Positions 51,957 through 59,190 of a stretch of 64,000 bases of DNA are shown here, piece after piece; positions within the stretch are counted from its first letter, which is position 1, and each line of letters opens with the position of its first letter. A model generated the notes under the pieces. The model was not told the origin of the DNA and made no database searches. It was given only the letters and a program-made list of their open reading frames with translations. Source of the stretch: Veillonella denticariosi JCM 15641 (lineage in GTDB: Bacteria; Bacillota; Negativicutes; Veillonellales; Veillonellaceae); the NCBI RefSeq assembly GCF_002959855.1, contig NZ_PPDB01000001.1, positions 248,001 through 312,000 of the forward strand. The letters are read 5' to 3'. A program made the position numbers and the translations under genes.

Positions 51957-53474
51957 ATGAGAAAACAGGAAAATCCGTATATGGGTGGCCGTATATGGCC
52001 GGAATTACATATATTAAAGGAATTGCGAACAAAAAATCCCCTTGTAATCTGTATTACTAATGATGTGGTTAAGGCATTTACCGCTAACGGGTTATTGGCT
52101 GCAGGGGCTTCTCCGATGATGAGTGAATGTGTGGATGATTTGGAAGACCTCATTGTTCACGCATCGGCCATGCTCATCAATATCGGAACGGTAACGCCGG
52201 ATAAATTTGATTATTATAAATCCGCTTTGCGTTTGGCAAAACAGCATCGTGTCCCGGTCGTACTGGATCCCGTCGGTTGTCACGCCGGAGCTTATCGTTT
52301 ATCCGTTACAATGGATTTATTGAGGACTCAAGGTATATCCTTGCTACGGGGCAATCAAAGTGAGATTAAAGCTGTTTATGAAGCCCTTTGTGACGATAAA
52401 CATGCGTCACTGCCCGGTAGCGGAAAAGGTGTCGATGGCGGACAGGTTGATGATATTTCTTCTGTAACATATAATGTATCTCGATTACTTCATTGTCCTG
52501 TCGTTGCCACGGGAGAGATTGATTATGTGTCTGACGGTACACGTGTTTACAGCGTTTCTCACGGACATTCTCTGATGACATCCGTGACGGGAACCGGCTG
52601 TTTACTCGGGGCTGTACTAGCGGCTTTTTTGAGCATTGCCCGGACTGTTTCAAGCCGGTTCTCTCAGGCGGAATTTTTAGCGTATGTTCTGGCTTATTAC
52701 GATATTGCCGGTGAAAGGGCCGCTGAATCATGCGGTATGGTGCCGGGCAATTTCAGCATGGCTTTCATCGATGAACTGTATACGATGGATGATACGGTGC
52801 TGAATGAGGTCGATGTAATGCGATCCGTAGTAGTACCTGAACAGTTGAAGGTGTATTTCATATGCGGTACACAGGATGTAGGTTATAGGGCAGATACATT
52901 ACTGGAAACCGTTGAGGACGCATGTAGGGGCGGTGTGACCTGCTTTCAGTATCGAGAAAAAGGGAGCAGTACTTTAAGTGGAAGCGATAAGTTTTTAATG
53001 TCACAGAAACTGAAAGATATTTGCGCTGCCTATAATGTGCTTTATATCGTTAATGACGATGTGGAGCTTGCCGTGGCTGTCGGTGCGGATGGCGTTCATG
53101 TGGGACAGGAGGACATGAACCTGGAGTCTGTTCGCAACCATATGGGACATAAGGTTGTGGGCATTTCAATTCACTCACGGGAAGAACTGAAGCAGACAGA
53201 TATCTGTTTTGCTGACTATGCAGGAATCGGTCCTGTGTATCCGACGGGCAGTAAAGCTGATGCGCAAGCGCCATGTGGGCCTGCGCGGATTGGAGAATTG
53301 CAGCGTGCAGGCTTATCGTTGCCGATTGTAGGAATTGGAGGCATTACACTGGATAATGCTAAGGAAGTTTTACATGGCGGTGCATACGGTGTGGCGGTCA
53401 TTTCGGCTATAGCCGGTGCGGATGATCCTTGTGAGACGGCACAACAGTTGACACAAATCTTCAAAGATAAATAG
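51957..53474 (+). CDS. Fused hydroxyethylthiazole kinase / thiamine-phosphate synthase (ThiM-ThiE)
   Basis: A 505-residue two-domain enzyme. Residues about 25-265 are ThiM: NPLVICITNDVVKAFTANGL, ASPMM, VLDPVGCHAG, RGNQSEI and the catalytic loop SVTGTGCLLGAVLA. Residues about 295-505 are ThiE: FQYREKG, YIVNDDVELAVAVGADGVHV, GQEDM, YAGIGPVYPTGSK and PIVGIGGI. One chain can thus phosphorylate the thiazole and couple it to HMP-PP. No frame break or stop separates the domains, so this is a true fusion. Salvage is favoured because thiazole-synthesis genes are not nearby. The ATG follows GAGGTG. Confidence 0.94.
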   Translation: MRKQENPYMGGRIWPELHILKELRTKNPLVICITNDVVKAFTANGLLAAGASPMMSECVDDLEDLIVHASAMLINIGTVTPDKFDYYKSALRLAKQHRVPVVLDPVGCHAGAYRLSVTMDLLRTQGISLLRGNQSEIKAVYEALCDDKHASLPGSGKGVDGGQVDDISSVTYNVSRLLHCPVVATGEIDYVSDGTRVYSVSHGHSLMTSVTGTGCLLGAVLAAFLSIARTVSSRFSQAEFLAYVLAYYDIAGERAAESCGMVPGNFSMAFIDELYTMDDTVLNEVDVMRSVVVPEQLKVYFICGTQDVGYRADTLLETVEDACRGGVTCFQYREKGSSTLSGSDKFLMSQKLKDICAAYNVLYIVNDDVELAVAVGADGVHVGQEDMNLESVRNHMGHKVVGISIHSREELKQTDICFADYAGIGPVYPTGSKADAQAPCGPARIGELQRAGLSLPIVGIGGITLDNAKEVLHGGAYGVAVISAIAGADDPCETAQQLTQIFKDK

Positions 53475-53513
53475 GAAGCAAAATAAAACAGTTAGAGCGC
53501 GACAAAGGTAAAA

Positions 53514-53545
53514 AAAAGACGATGACCGGAGTCATCGTCTTTTGT
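53514..53545. terminator. Bidirectional terminator thiM-thiE / rubrerythrin
   Basis: AAAAGACGATGAC pairs perfectly with GTCATCGTCTTTT around CGGA, between the two convergent genes. Confidence 0.9.
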
Positions 53546-53621
53546 ATTTTAAGGAAGTTGTCAGTGCATACTGAATAGAGGTTGTCTGCACCTGCAATTT
53601 TATAAAATCTGTACTTACAGA

Positions 53622-54167
53622 TTAGATGGATTCTACATAACGGTGGAAGAATGCTTGTGGATGTGCACAAACTGGGCACACTTTAGGAGCTTCTTCACCA
53701 ACATGGATGTAACCGCAGTTAGCGCAAATCCATGCTACCGGTTGATCGTTGTGGAATACTTTATTCCCGGAAACTCGAGCTGCTAATGCAAGGTAACGTT
53801 GTTCATGGTGAGCTTCAATTTTGCCAACTTCGCGCATTTGGAAAGCGATTTTAGCAAAGCCTTCTTTTTCGGCTTCGTCAGCGAATTCTTTATACATTGT
53901 AGTGTGTTCATAGTTTTCGCCTGCAGCAGCGTCGCGAAGGTTAGCTTCGATATCGGAAGATACATCGCCACCATGAAGCGCTTTGAACCATAATTTAGCA
54001 TGTGCGGATTCGTTATGAGCTGTTTCTTCGAAATAATCAGCGATTTCGTTCATGCCAGCTTTACGAGCAGCGGATGCGTAGAAAGTATATTTTTGGAATG
54101 CTTGAGATTCGCCTGCGAATGCAGCTTGAAGATTTTTTTCAGTATTAGAGCCTTTTAATTCTGCCAT
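53622..54167 (-). CDS. rbr: Rubrerythrin
   Basis: A 181-residue non-haem iron protein that reduces hydrogen peroxide in anaerobes. A ferritin-like four-helix domain has the di-iron ligands in [21 protein letters not shown] and [12 protein letters not shown]-terminal rubredoxin-like domain has CANCGY and CPVCAHP. The ATG at 54167 has AAAGGAG at 8 nt; the ATG two codons earlier is too close. The predicted mRNA carries a ~320-nt leader made of about twelve small hairpins, unlike any other gene here. It is monocistronic. Confidence 0.96.
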   Translation of the reverse strand: MAELKGSNTEKNLQAAFAGESQAFQKYTFYASAARKAGMNEIADYFEETAHNESAHAKLWFKALHGGDVSSDIEANLRDAAAGENYEHTTMYKEFADEAEKEGFAKIAFQMREVGKIEAHHEQRYLALAARVSGNKVFHNDQPVAWICANCGYIHVGEEAPKVCPVCAHPQAFFHRYVESI

Positions 54168-54181
54168 GTTCATTTCTCCTT

Positions 54182-54476
54182 TGTACTTACAGTTTTCTTA
54201 GAATGTTACTTAACGTTTTATTTTCATAACCACTTGGTTGTGAAAGCAATACATGTAGGAATACTTATTCCTTGCATTAAATGACTACTTAAGTTTAGAT
54301 AAAATAGAATACTTATTCTGAAAGTTTTATCGACGACTTCGTCATAGTTAAGAATACCTATTCTTTAGTGAAAGAGGCACTTGCCTGTTCATGTAATCAG
54401 TACTTACTTAACTCATCTGTTTAGCACTTGCTGATGTAACAGTTTTATATACAATGGTCTATCCGTATACTTAACG
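54182..54476 (-). repeat. Periodic array of about 12 short palindromes with an ACTT core
   Basis: Centres lie at about 54186, 54209, 54233, 54264, 54288, 54312, 54337, 54357, 54380, 54403, 54427 and 54470, mostly 23-25 nt apart. Clear copies: TGTACTTACA, GTTACTTAAC, AACCACTTGGTT, GGAATACTTATTCC, AGAATACTTATTCT, GACGACTTCGTC, AAGAATACCTATTCTT, AGGCACTTGCCT, AGCACTTGCT. Three others (54284-54294, 54400-54407, 54464-54476) are shorter or have a bulge. Arms differ in sequence yet remain complementary; only the ACTT core is fixed. On the transcribed strand these are hairpins with AAGU loops filling the rubrerythrin leader. Confidence 0.9.
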
Positions 54477-54495
54477 AATAATCATTGTTGACTAT

Positions 54496-54523
54496 ATTGT
54501 AACATACTAAATGAGAAATGCAA
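54496..54523 (-). promoter_or_regulatory. Predicted rubrerythrin promoter
   Basis: On the minus strand TTGCAT (54523-54518), a 16-nt spacer and TACAAT (54501-54496). The start point would be near 54489, just before the first hairpin of the array. Confidence 0.65.
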
Positions 54524-54832
54524 GTGTTTTTACAAAATTTATTTCGAAAAAAATCTAAATGATAAATGTTATCAATGTAGTATTTGCGCCGAAAAATAAA
54601 GGTTGATAAGTGAGGACGTTACATGAAATAGAGAAAATGATATTGAGAATGATAGCCGAATAAAAAATCATTATTGTTTAGATATGACTCCGGAGTTTCT
54701 TATAACTGGTATTCAAATTCATATTCTAGTTTAGAGTTCGATAATTGTGCTTCATATACTTTCACCTATATATGCATTTGGATTTTAGGTATAATAAGTA
54801 TATAAATACTATATATCGTATAAGGAGGCATC
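54524..54832. other. Intergenic region upstream of the DUF951 gene
   Basis: About 310 bp, AT-rich, with no gene or repeat recognised. A TATAAT at 54790-54795 is a possible -10 for the DUF951-selD transcript, without a clear -35. Confidence 0.45.
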
Positions 54833-55036
54833 ATGGCGTTTGTGAGATATTATGTGGGCGATGTGGTACAGATGAAAAAGTCGCATCCCTGCGGCAGCGA
54901 TCAATGGGAAATCAGGCGAATTGGCACGGATTTTCTTATCGTATGCAACGGTTGCGGACATCAACTGCTGATGCCGCGTCCGAAGTTTGAAAAAGCGGTT
55001 AAGAAAATCGTATCGCGTTTACCGGAAAATGAATAG
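54833..55036 (+). CDS. DUF951 family protein
   Basis: A 67-residue protein of the DUF951 family, with VGDVVQMKKSHPCGSDQWEI, then VCNGCGHQLLMPR. Three cysteines (20, 38, 41) could bind a metal. It is small and basic and possibly interacts with nucleic acid, but no function is established. The ATG has AAGGAGG at 6 nt. selD starts 11 nt after its stop with its own strong site, so the two are co-transcribed. Confidence 0.88.
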   Translation: MAFVRYYVGDVVQMKKSHPCGSDQWEIRRIGTDFLIVCNGCGHQLLMPRPKFEKAVKKIVSRLPENE

Positions 55037-55047
55037 GAGGTGGTCCT

Positions 55048-56079
55048 ATGGTTCGACTCACTGATTATGTAACAAGCGGAGGCTGTGCATGTAAGATCGG
55101 TCCTTACATTTTAAATCGCGTCCTTAAAGCTGTAATGCCCGTTACAAATGAGCATGTATTGGCGGATATGACCGGCGCGGATGATGCGGGGGTTTATAAA
55201 CTATCCGAATCATTGGCATTGGTGCAGACCTTGGATTTCTTTACGCCCGTTGTCAATGATCCGACTTTATTCGGAAAAATTGCGGCCGCTAATGCCTTAA
55301 GTGATGTGTATGCTATGGGCGGCACACCGTTGACGGCGATGAATATCGTGGGTTTTCCCGTGCCTTTGGTGGAACAGGGGGTGCTGACGGATGTGCTTAA
55401 TGGTGCGGCGGCGATTGTAGCCGAGTCCGGAGCGGCTATTGTGGGCGGTCACAGCATAGAGAACAAGGAGCCTATATTCGGCATGTCCGTGACAGGTCAA
55501 GTGAATCCTAATAACATCTGGAAAAATAAAGGTGCTCAAGCGGGCGATGTGCTGGTTTTAACGAAACGGATCGGAACGGGCATCATGAATAACGCTTTGA
55601 AAGGGGATCTTTTTCCGACGGGAACGGCACAGGCTGTAACGAGTATGAGTACGTTGAATCGCATGGCGGCGGAGGTGGCGCACGCGTTTACGGTTCATGC
55701 TTGTACTGATGTGACAGGCTTCAGTCTTATGGGGCATTCCGTTGAAATGGCGAGTGCTTCTGATGTGACGATTCATATCAAGGCACTTGATATTCCGCTT
55801 TTTGACGATGTTGTGGAGGCTGCTCAAATGGGACTTGTACCGGCTGCATCATACGGTAATCGCAAGGCTATAACTGATGTGCAGGTCGATGCGGAACTTG
55901 ATCCGGTGTGGATGGATATCCTGTTTGATCCTCAAACGTCGGGCGGTTTGCTATTCGCTGTTCCTGAACGTGAGGGAACAGCCTTAGTTGAAGCACTACA
56001 TGAGGCGGATATAGACTGTGCCTGTATTGTAGGAACCGTTGAAAGCTTCAGCGGACTTTCGGTCCGCGTAACGGCATAA
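55048..56079 (+). CDS. selD: Selenophosphate synthetase
   Basis: A 343-residue enzyme making selenophosphate from selenide and ATP. The N-terminal catalytic motif is GGCACKIG, with Cys13 and Lys16 in the positions of the essential Cys/Sec and Lys of E. coli SelD (cysteine form, no in-frame TGA). TGADDAGVYKL and NALSDVYAMGG are typical, as is the length. No selA, selB or tRNA-Sec is in this window. The neighbours YedF and DUF3343, and the hydroxylase accessory genes elsewhere, point to use of selenium as a labile molybdenum-enzyme cofactor. Confidence 0.96.
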   Translation: MVRLTDYVTSGGCACKIGPYILNRVLKAVMPVTNEHVLADMTGADDAGVYKLSESLALVQTLDFFTPVVNDPTLFGKIAAANALSDVYAMGGTPLTAMNIVGFPVPLVEQGVLTDVLNGAAAIVAESGAAIVGGHSIENKEPIFGMSVTGQVNPNNIWKNKGAQAGDVLVLTKRIGTGIMNNALKGDLFPTGTAQAVTSMSTLNRMAAEVAHAFTVHACTDVTGFSLMGHSVEMASASDVTIHIKALDIPLFDDVVEAAQMGLVPAASYGNRKAITDVQVDAELDPVWMDILFDPQTSGGLLFAVPEREGTALVEALHEADIDCACIVGTVESFSGLSVRVTA

Positions 56080-56145
56080 TCGAATAAATAGGTAATATAC
56101 AATAATTGTTTAACTATTTATATTTTGTATCTATAATTAAGTATA

Positions 56146-56177
56146 TTAAGTATCATCTGTAGATTGTGGATACTTTT
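56146..56177. other. Hairpin upstream of yedF
   Basis: AAGTATC and GATACTT pair across about 15 nt between selD and yedF. The preceding 20 nt contain TTAAGTAT twice. Role unclear. Confidence 0.35.
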
Positions 56178-56212
56178 ACAAAATATATTGAGATATAGAT
56201 AAGAGGTGTACG

Positions 56213-56818
56213 ATGAGCAAAAAAAATGAATTGACCGTAGATGTGCGTGGCAGTTTGTGCCCGAAACCTGTTATTGAAACCAAAAAAGTGAGCGATGCTA
56301 ATCCTGATGCGGTTATTACGACTGTTGTAGACAACGAGGTGAGTCGCGATAATGTAGAAAAGTTCGGTAAATCTCGCGGTTATGGCGTGGTCATTCGTCA
56401 AGATGGTAAGGATTTTTATCTCACCATGACACCCGGCGAAAATGGCACCGGCGGTGGACAAACTGTCTGTGCGCCTATGAATTATGGGAATCGCGTTATC
56501 CTTATGACAAAGGATTATCTCGGTGAAGGCAGCGAGGAACTGGGTCGCAATTTGATGAAAACATTCTGGGTGTGCATGGTTGAGGCCGATGTAAAACCAT
56601 CTAAAATCTGCTTTATCAATAGCGGTGTTAAGATGGTGACAAATGATTCCGTTCATTTAGAGAATATTAAAAAGCTGGCTGACGCCGGTGTTGAAATTGC
56701 GGCATGTGGTATCTGTCTCGATTACTTCGGCATTAAAGACCAGCTTGGCGTGGGTAGTATTACTAATATGTATGCTATTACTGACTCCATTCTGGGGGAT
56801 AATATTGTAAAGCTATAA
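56213..56818 (+). CDS. yedF: Selenium metabolism protein YedF
   Basis: A 201-residue protein with two domains. Residues 1-80 are TusA/SirA-like, with the reactive cysteine in GSLCPKPVIETKK (Cys16), and residues 95-201 are DsrE-like (VILMTKDYLGEGSEELG, CGICLDYFGIKDQ). This two-domain form is the YedF of selenium-using genomes and is thought to carry selenium to SelD or to the target. It lies 133 nt after selD, and the DUF3343 gene follows. Confidence 0.92.
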   Translation: MSKKNELTVDVRGSLCPKPVIETKKVSDANPDAVITTVVDNEVSRDNVEKFGKSRGYGVVIRQDGKDFYLTMTPGENGTGGGQTVCAPMNYGNRVILMTKDYLGEGSEELGRNLMKTFWVCMVEADVKPSKICFINSGVKMVTNDSVHLENIKKLADAGVEIAACGICLDYFGIKDQLGVGSITNMYAITDSILGDNIVKL

Positions 56819-56971
56819 TAAAAGCTAAAATAAATGGCATTAGAGGGCAACGGAACTATAGCGTAAGGTTAATATAGATCGGCTGTGTACTTTATAATGT
56901 AAAACTGCAATCTGATCTTTTGGCGGGCTTTAAGATTCTTATAAAAGAATTTCTATCAAGGAGGTGAGGTA

Positions 56972-57229
56972 TTGGAAAATAAAAAGTTACTCGTCGTATT
57001 TACGTCATATTACTTTGGGGATAAGGCGGATAAGGTTCTATCCGAACTCAATGTGCCTCATCAACTGATGGCGACGCCGCCGGAGTTGCATGATATGTGC
57101 GGCCTATCCATTGAAATAGAACCGGATATCGCGGATCATGTAAAAACTATATTAAAAGAGCACCGCATCAGTACATCCGGGCTGTTCTGGTATGAAAAAG
57201 GTGAATTGGCGGTGCCGTATAAGGTGTAG
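56972..57229 (+). CDS. DUF3343 protein (putative Se/S carrier-like)
   Basis: An 85-residue protein of the DUF3343 family, often found next to yedF and selD. It starts LLVVFTSYYFGDKADKVLSE and has a single conserved-looking cysteine in HDMCGLSIE, a candidate chalcogen carrier. The start is TTG: AAGGAGG is at good distance and no ATG exists until far inside. Function is inferred from neighbours only. Confidence 0.85.
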   Translation: MENKKLLVVFTSYYFGDKADKVLSELNVPHQLMATPPELHDMCGLSIEIEPDIADHVKTILKEHRISTSGLFWYEKGELAVPYKV

Positions 57230-57276
57230 CAGATTTAGGCTTTTAACGATGAGTATCGAGCTACAGCTAAATATAT

Positions 57277-57315
57277 AGTCACATAGTTACTTTTTTGTAA
57301 CTATGTGACTTTTTT
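57277..57315 (+). terminator. Terminator after the selD-yedF-DUF3343 run
   Basis: AGTCACATAGTTAC pairs perfectly with GTAACTATGTGACT around six T, followed by TTTTT. Confidence 0.92.
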
Positions 57316-57405
57316 GTGCGTTCTTGTTAGAAAGTTTAATAGAGGTTATACTGACATCATCAGCTGACGAAATTAATGATTTTGATAAATATAAAGGAGC
57401 TTATT

Positions 57406-57533
57406 ATGAGTACTAAAATGAACGCTATTACTTGACAAAAGAATTACATCAGGCAAAGCCGAATCCTATGATTAATGGACATCAGGATTGGCTGGACGGG
57501 TTAGTGCATGCTGCTAAAAGCTTTCACAAATAG
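57406..57533 (+). pseudogene. Frameshifted remnant of a small gene
   Basis: A good ribosome site (AAAGGAG) precedes ATG at 57406, but the frame stops after nine codons (TGA at 57433). A second frame from 57426 runs open to the TAG at 57531 and reads YYLTKELHQAKPNPMING and then HQDWLDGLVHAAKSFHK. A single-base deletion near 57424 would explain it: restored, the protein would have about 43 residues. I do not recognise it. It may be the tip of a larger lost gene. Confidence 0.4.
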
Positions 57534-57612
57534 GAGAAATAGTTTGTCGGTCAGAGCGGCTCGTGATACTATTAAATAAGAAATGGTTATGAATGCGCGT
57601 GAGGAGGTGGCT

Positions 57613-57939
57613 ATGGAAGAAAAACAATTTAACTGCCCTGTTGAAGCTTCATTGAGCGTCGTAGGCGGTAAATATAAGTCTATTATTTTATTTCATTTAA
57701 TGACGGAAGGTACGTTGCGATTTAATGAAATACAGAAGTTGATTCCTCAGGCCACGATAAAAATGCTTTCACAGCAGTTGAAAGACCTGGAAGGTGAAGG
57801 GGTTATCCATAAGGAAATTTATCCTGTAGTGCCGCCTAAGACGGAATATAGTATGACTGAATTCGGTGAAACATTGCGGCCTATTATCATGGCTATGTGT
57901 GACTGGGGAAGAACCTATAAACAGGATATGATAAAGTGA
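57613..57939 (+). CDS. HxlR-family transcriptional regulator
   Basis: A 108-residue winged-helix regulator. The HxlR pattern is CPVEASLSVVGGKYKSIILFHL, then LRFNEIQKLIP, MLSQQLKDLEGEGVIHKEIY and YSMTEFGETLRPII. The cysteine before the first helix (Cys7) is the residue used for redox or aldehyde sensing in several relatives. The ATG at 57613 follows GAGGAGG. The nitroreductase gene 37 nt downstream is the likely target, a common pairing. Confidence 0.92.
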   Translation: MEEKQFNCPVEASLSVVGGKYKSIILFHLMTEGTLRFNEIQKLIPQATIKMLSQQLKDLEGEGVIHKEIYPVVPPKTEYSMTEFGETLRPIIMAMCDWGRTYKQDMIK

Positions 57940-57976
57940 TTTCAGATTATTTTATGTATTAAATAAGGAGATACAA

Positions 57977-58684
57977 ATGAGTAAATATGAAATAGAAACA
58001 GTAAAACTGCAAGCACCTAAATTTGACCGTAAGGATCTGGAATATGCCATGACGTATCGATATGCGTGCAAGAAGTTTGATCCGTCTAAAAAAATATCTG
58101 ATGAAGATTGGAATGCCATTTTGCAGGCCGCACGCTTGGCGCCGACATCCCTTGGTTTTGAACCGTTCCAATTGTTGGTGATTCAAAATCCTGAAATCAG
58201 AGAAAAAATGAAGGGTTATGGTTGGGGGATTCAGGCAGGTCTCGAAGCCAGTCATTTTGTAGTGATCCTGGCACGCAAGAAGATTGATTTGGAATTTGAT
58301 TCTCCTTATATTCGTCATATTCAAGAAGAAGTCAAACAGTTACCTGCTGAAATTGATGCGGCATATCGTGATTTCTATGCAGGGTTTACTACGGAAGATT
58401 ACAAAACCTTTGAGTCTGAACGCGCTGCATTCGACTGGACATCTAAACAAGCTTATATCGTAATGGCGAACATGTTGACGATGGCCGCGTATGAAGGCCT
58501 CGATTCCTGTCCGTTAGAAGGTTTTAACCAGGATAAGATGACTGCATTCTTGGGTGATGAACTCGGTTTGTTTGATACAAAACACTTCGGTATTGCCGTA
58601 ATGGCGGCCTTTGGCTATCGTGATGAAGAACCTCATCGTAATAAGACGCGTCGCACGATGGATGAAATCGTAAGAGTGATTTGA
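57977..58684 (+). CDS. NAD(P)H-dependent nitroreductase family oxidoreductase
   Basis: A 235-residue flavoenzyme of the nitroreductase fold. FMN-contact patterns are YRYACKKFDPSKKISDEDW, LAPTSLGFEPFQLLVI, DSCPLEGFNQ and FGYRDEEP. It reduces nitro compounds, quinones or flavins; the physiological substrate is unknown. AAGGAG precedes the ATG. It probably forms an operon with the HxlR regulator. Confidence 0.92.
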   Translation: MSKYEIETVKLQAPKFDRKDLEYAMTYRYACKKFDPSKKISDEDWNAILQAARLAPTSLGFEPFQLLVIQNPEIREKMKGYGWGIQAGLEASHFVVILARKKIDLEFDSPYIRHIQEEVKQLPAEIDAAYRDFYAGFTTEDYKTFESERAAFDWTSKQAYIVMANMLTMAAYEGLDSCPLEGFNQDKMTAFLGDELGLFDTKHFGIAVMAAFGYRDEEPHRNKTRRTMDEIVRVI

Positions 58685-58790
58685 TTGCGTTCCTATACTT
58701 AAACTGAAACCTTTCATTTAATTTTTAATTGTAGAATGATATAATATAAAATATATTGATATGTTTATAAATTTATATAGATATCTTAAG

Positions 58791-58829
58791 TGTTTAATGT
58801 TAAACATATAAATAACTAAAACGTTTTAG
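58791..58829. promoter_or_regulatory. Two adjacent palindromes upstream of the CsbD gene
   Basis: TGTTTAATGTTAAACA (58791-58806) and CTAAAACGTTTTAG (58816-58829) are both perfect palindromes, 9 nt apart and 45-83 nt before the start codon. They are candidate operators or a double-hairpin leader. I do not recognise the binding protein. Confidence 0.5.
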
Positions 58830-58873
58830 GCTGGATGTATAAATTATATGTTTAAATGAAAGGAGTCATAATC

Positions 58874-59110
58874 ATGGCTTTAGATGAAAAATTTGACCAA
58901 GCTAAAGGTGCATTGAAAGAGAATGCAGGTAAATTAACCGGTGACAAAAAAATGCAAGCGGAAGGTGCTGTAGAAAATACAGCGGCAAAAGTTAAAGATG
59001 TTGCTAAAGATGTTACTGAAGATCTTAAAAAAGCGACTGAAGACATTAAGGATGCCGTAGATGGTGCAATCAGCGGTGTCAAAAATGTTTTAAATAAAAA
59101 TGACAAATAA
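58874..59110 (+). CDS. CsbD-like stress protein
   Basis: A 78-residue, highly charged, helix-forming protein of the CsbD family, without aromatic residues apart from Phe8. Its N-terminal half (FDQAKGALKENAGKLTGDKK, MQAEGAVENTAAKVKD) is the CsbD domain. The C-terminal half is a Lys/Asp-rich heptad-like stretch. CsbD proteins accumulate under general stress in many bacteria; their mechanism is unknown. The ATG at 58874 has AAAGGAG. Two perfect palindromes lie upstream. Confidence 0.88.
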   Translation: MALDEKFDQAKGALKENAGKLTGDKKMQAEGAVENTAAKVKDVAKDVTEDLKKATEDIKDAVDGAISGVKNVLNKNDK

Positions 59111-59140
59111 ATTTATATAAAAGGCTATTACATAGCAATA

Positions 59141-59174
59141 AAAAACCAGTAAATCCTGTGATTTACTGGTTTTT
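59141..59174. terminator. Bidirectional terminator CsbD / ychF
   Basis: AAAAACCAGTAAATC pairs perfectly with GATTTACTGGTTTTT around CTGT, between convergent genes. Confidence 0.92.
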
Positions 59175-59190
59175 GTTATTATAAATTTGT

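Larger units (their letters stand above)
57230..57612. other. Intergenic region with terminator and gene remnant
   Basis: 383 bp. It holds a perfect terminator (57277-57315), a ribosome site plus broken small reading frame (57406-57533), and the leader of the HxlR gene. Nothing else was recognised. Confidence 0.6.

Noticed and set aside
54182-54476. CRISPR array in the periodic palindromes
   Set aside because: Only four bases are constant between units, spacing is about 24 nt, arms vary with complementarity, and no cas gene is nearby.
55048-56079. Selenocysteine-containing SelD
   Set aside because: The catalytic position is encoded by TGT and no in-frame TGA is present.
57433-57435. In-frame TGA as selenocysteine codon
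   Set aside because: A selenium module is next door, but reading through gives only about 12 more residues before another stop, and the other frame explains the sequence better.
57516-57525. CRP-like half-site GCTTTCACAA
   Set aside because: It lies inside the remnant reading frame, so the match is probably coding sequence rather than an operator.
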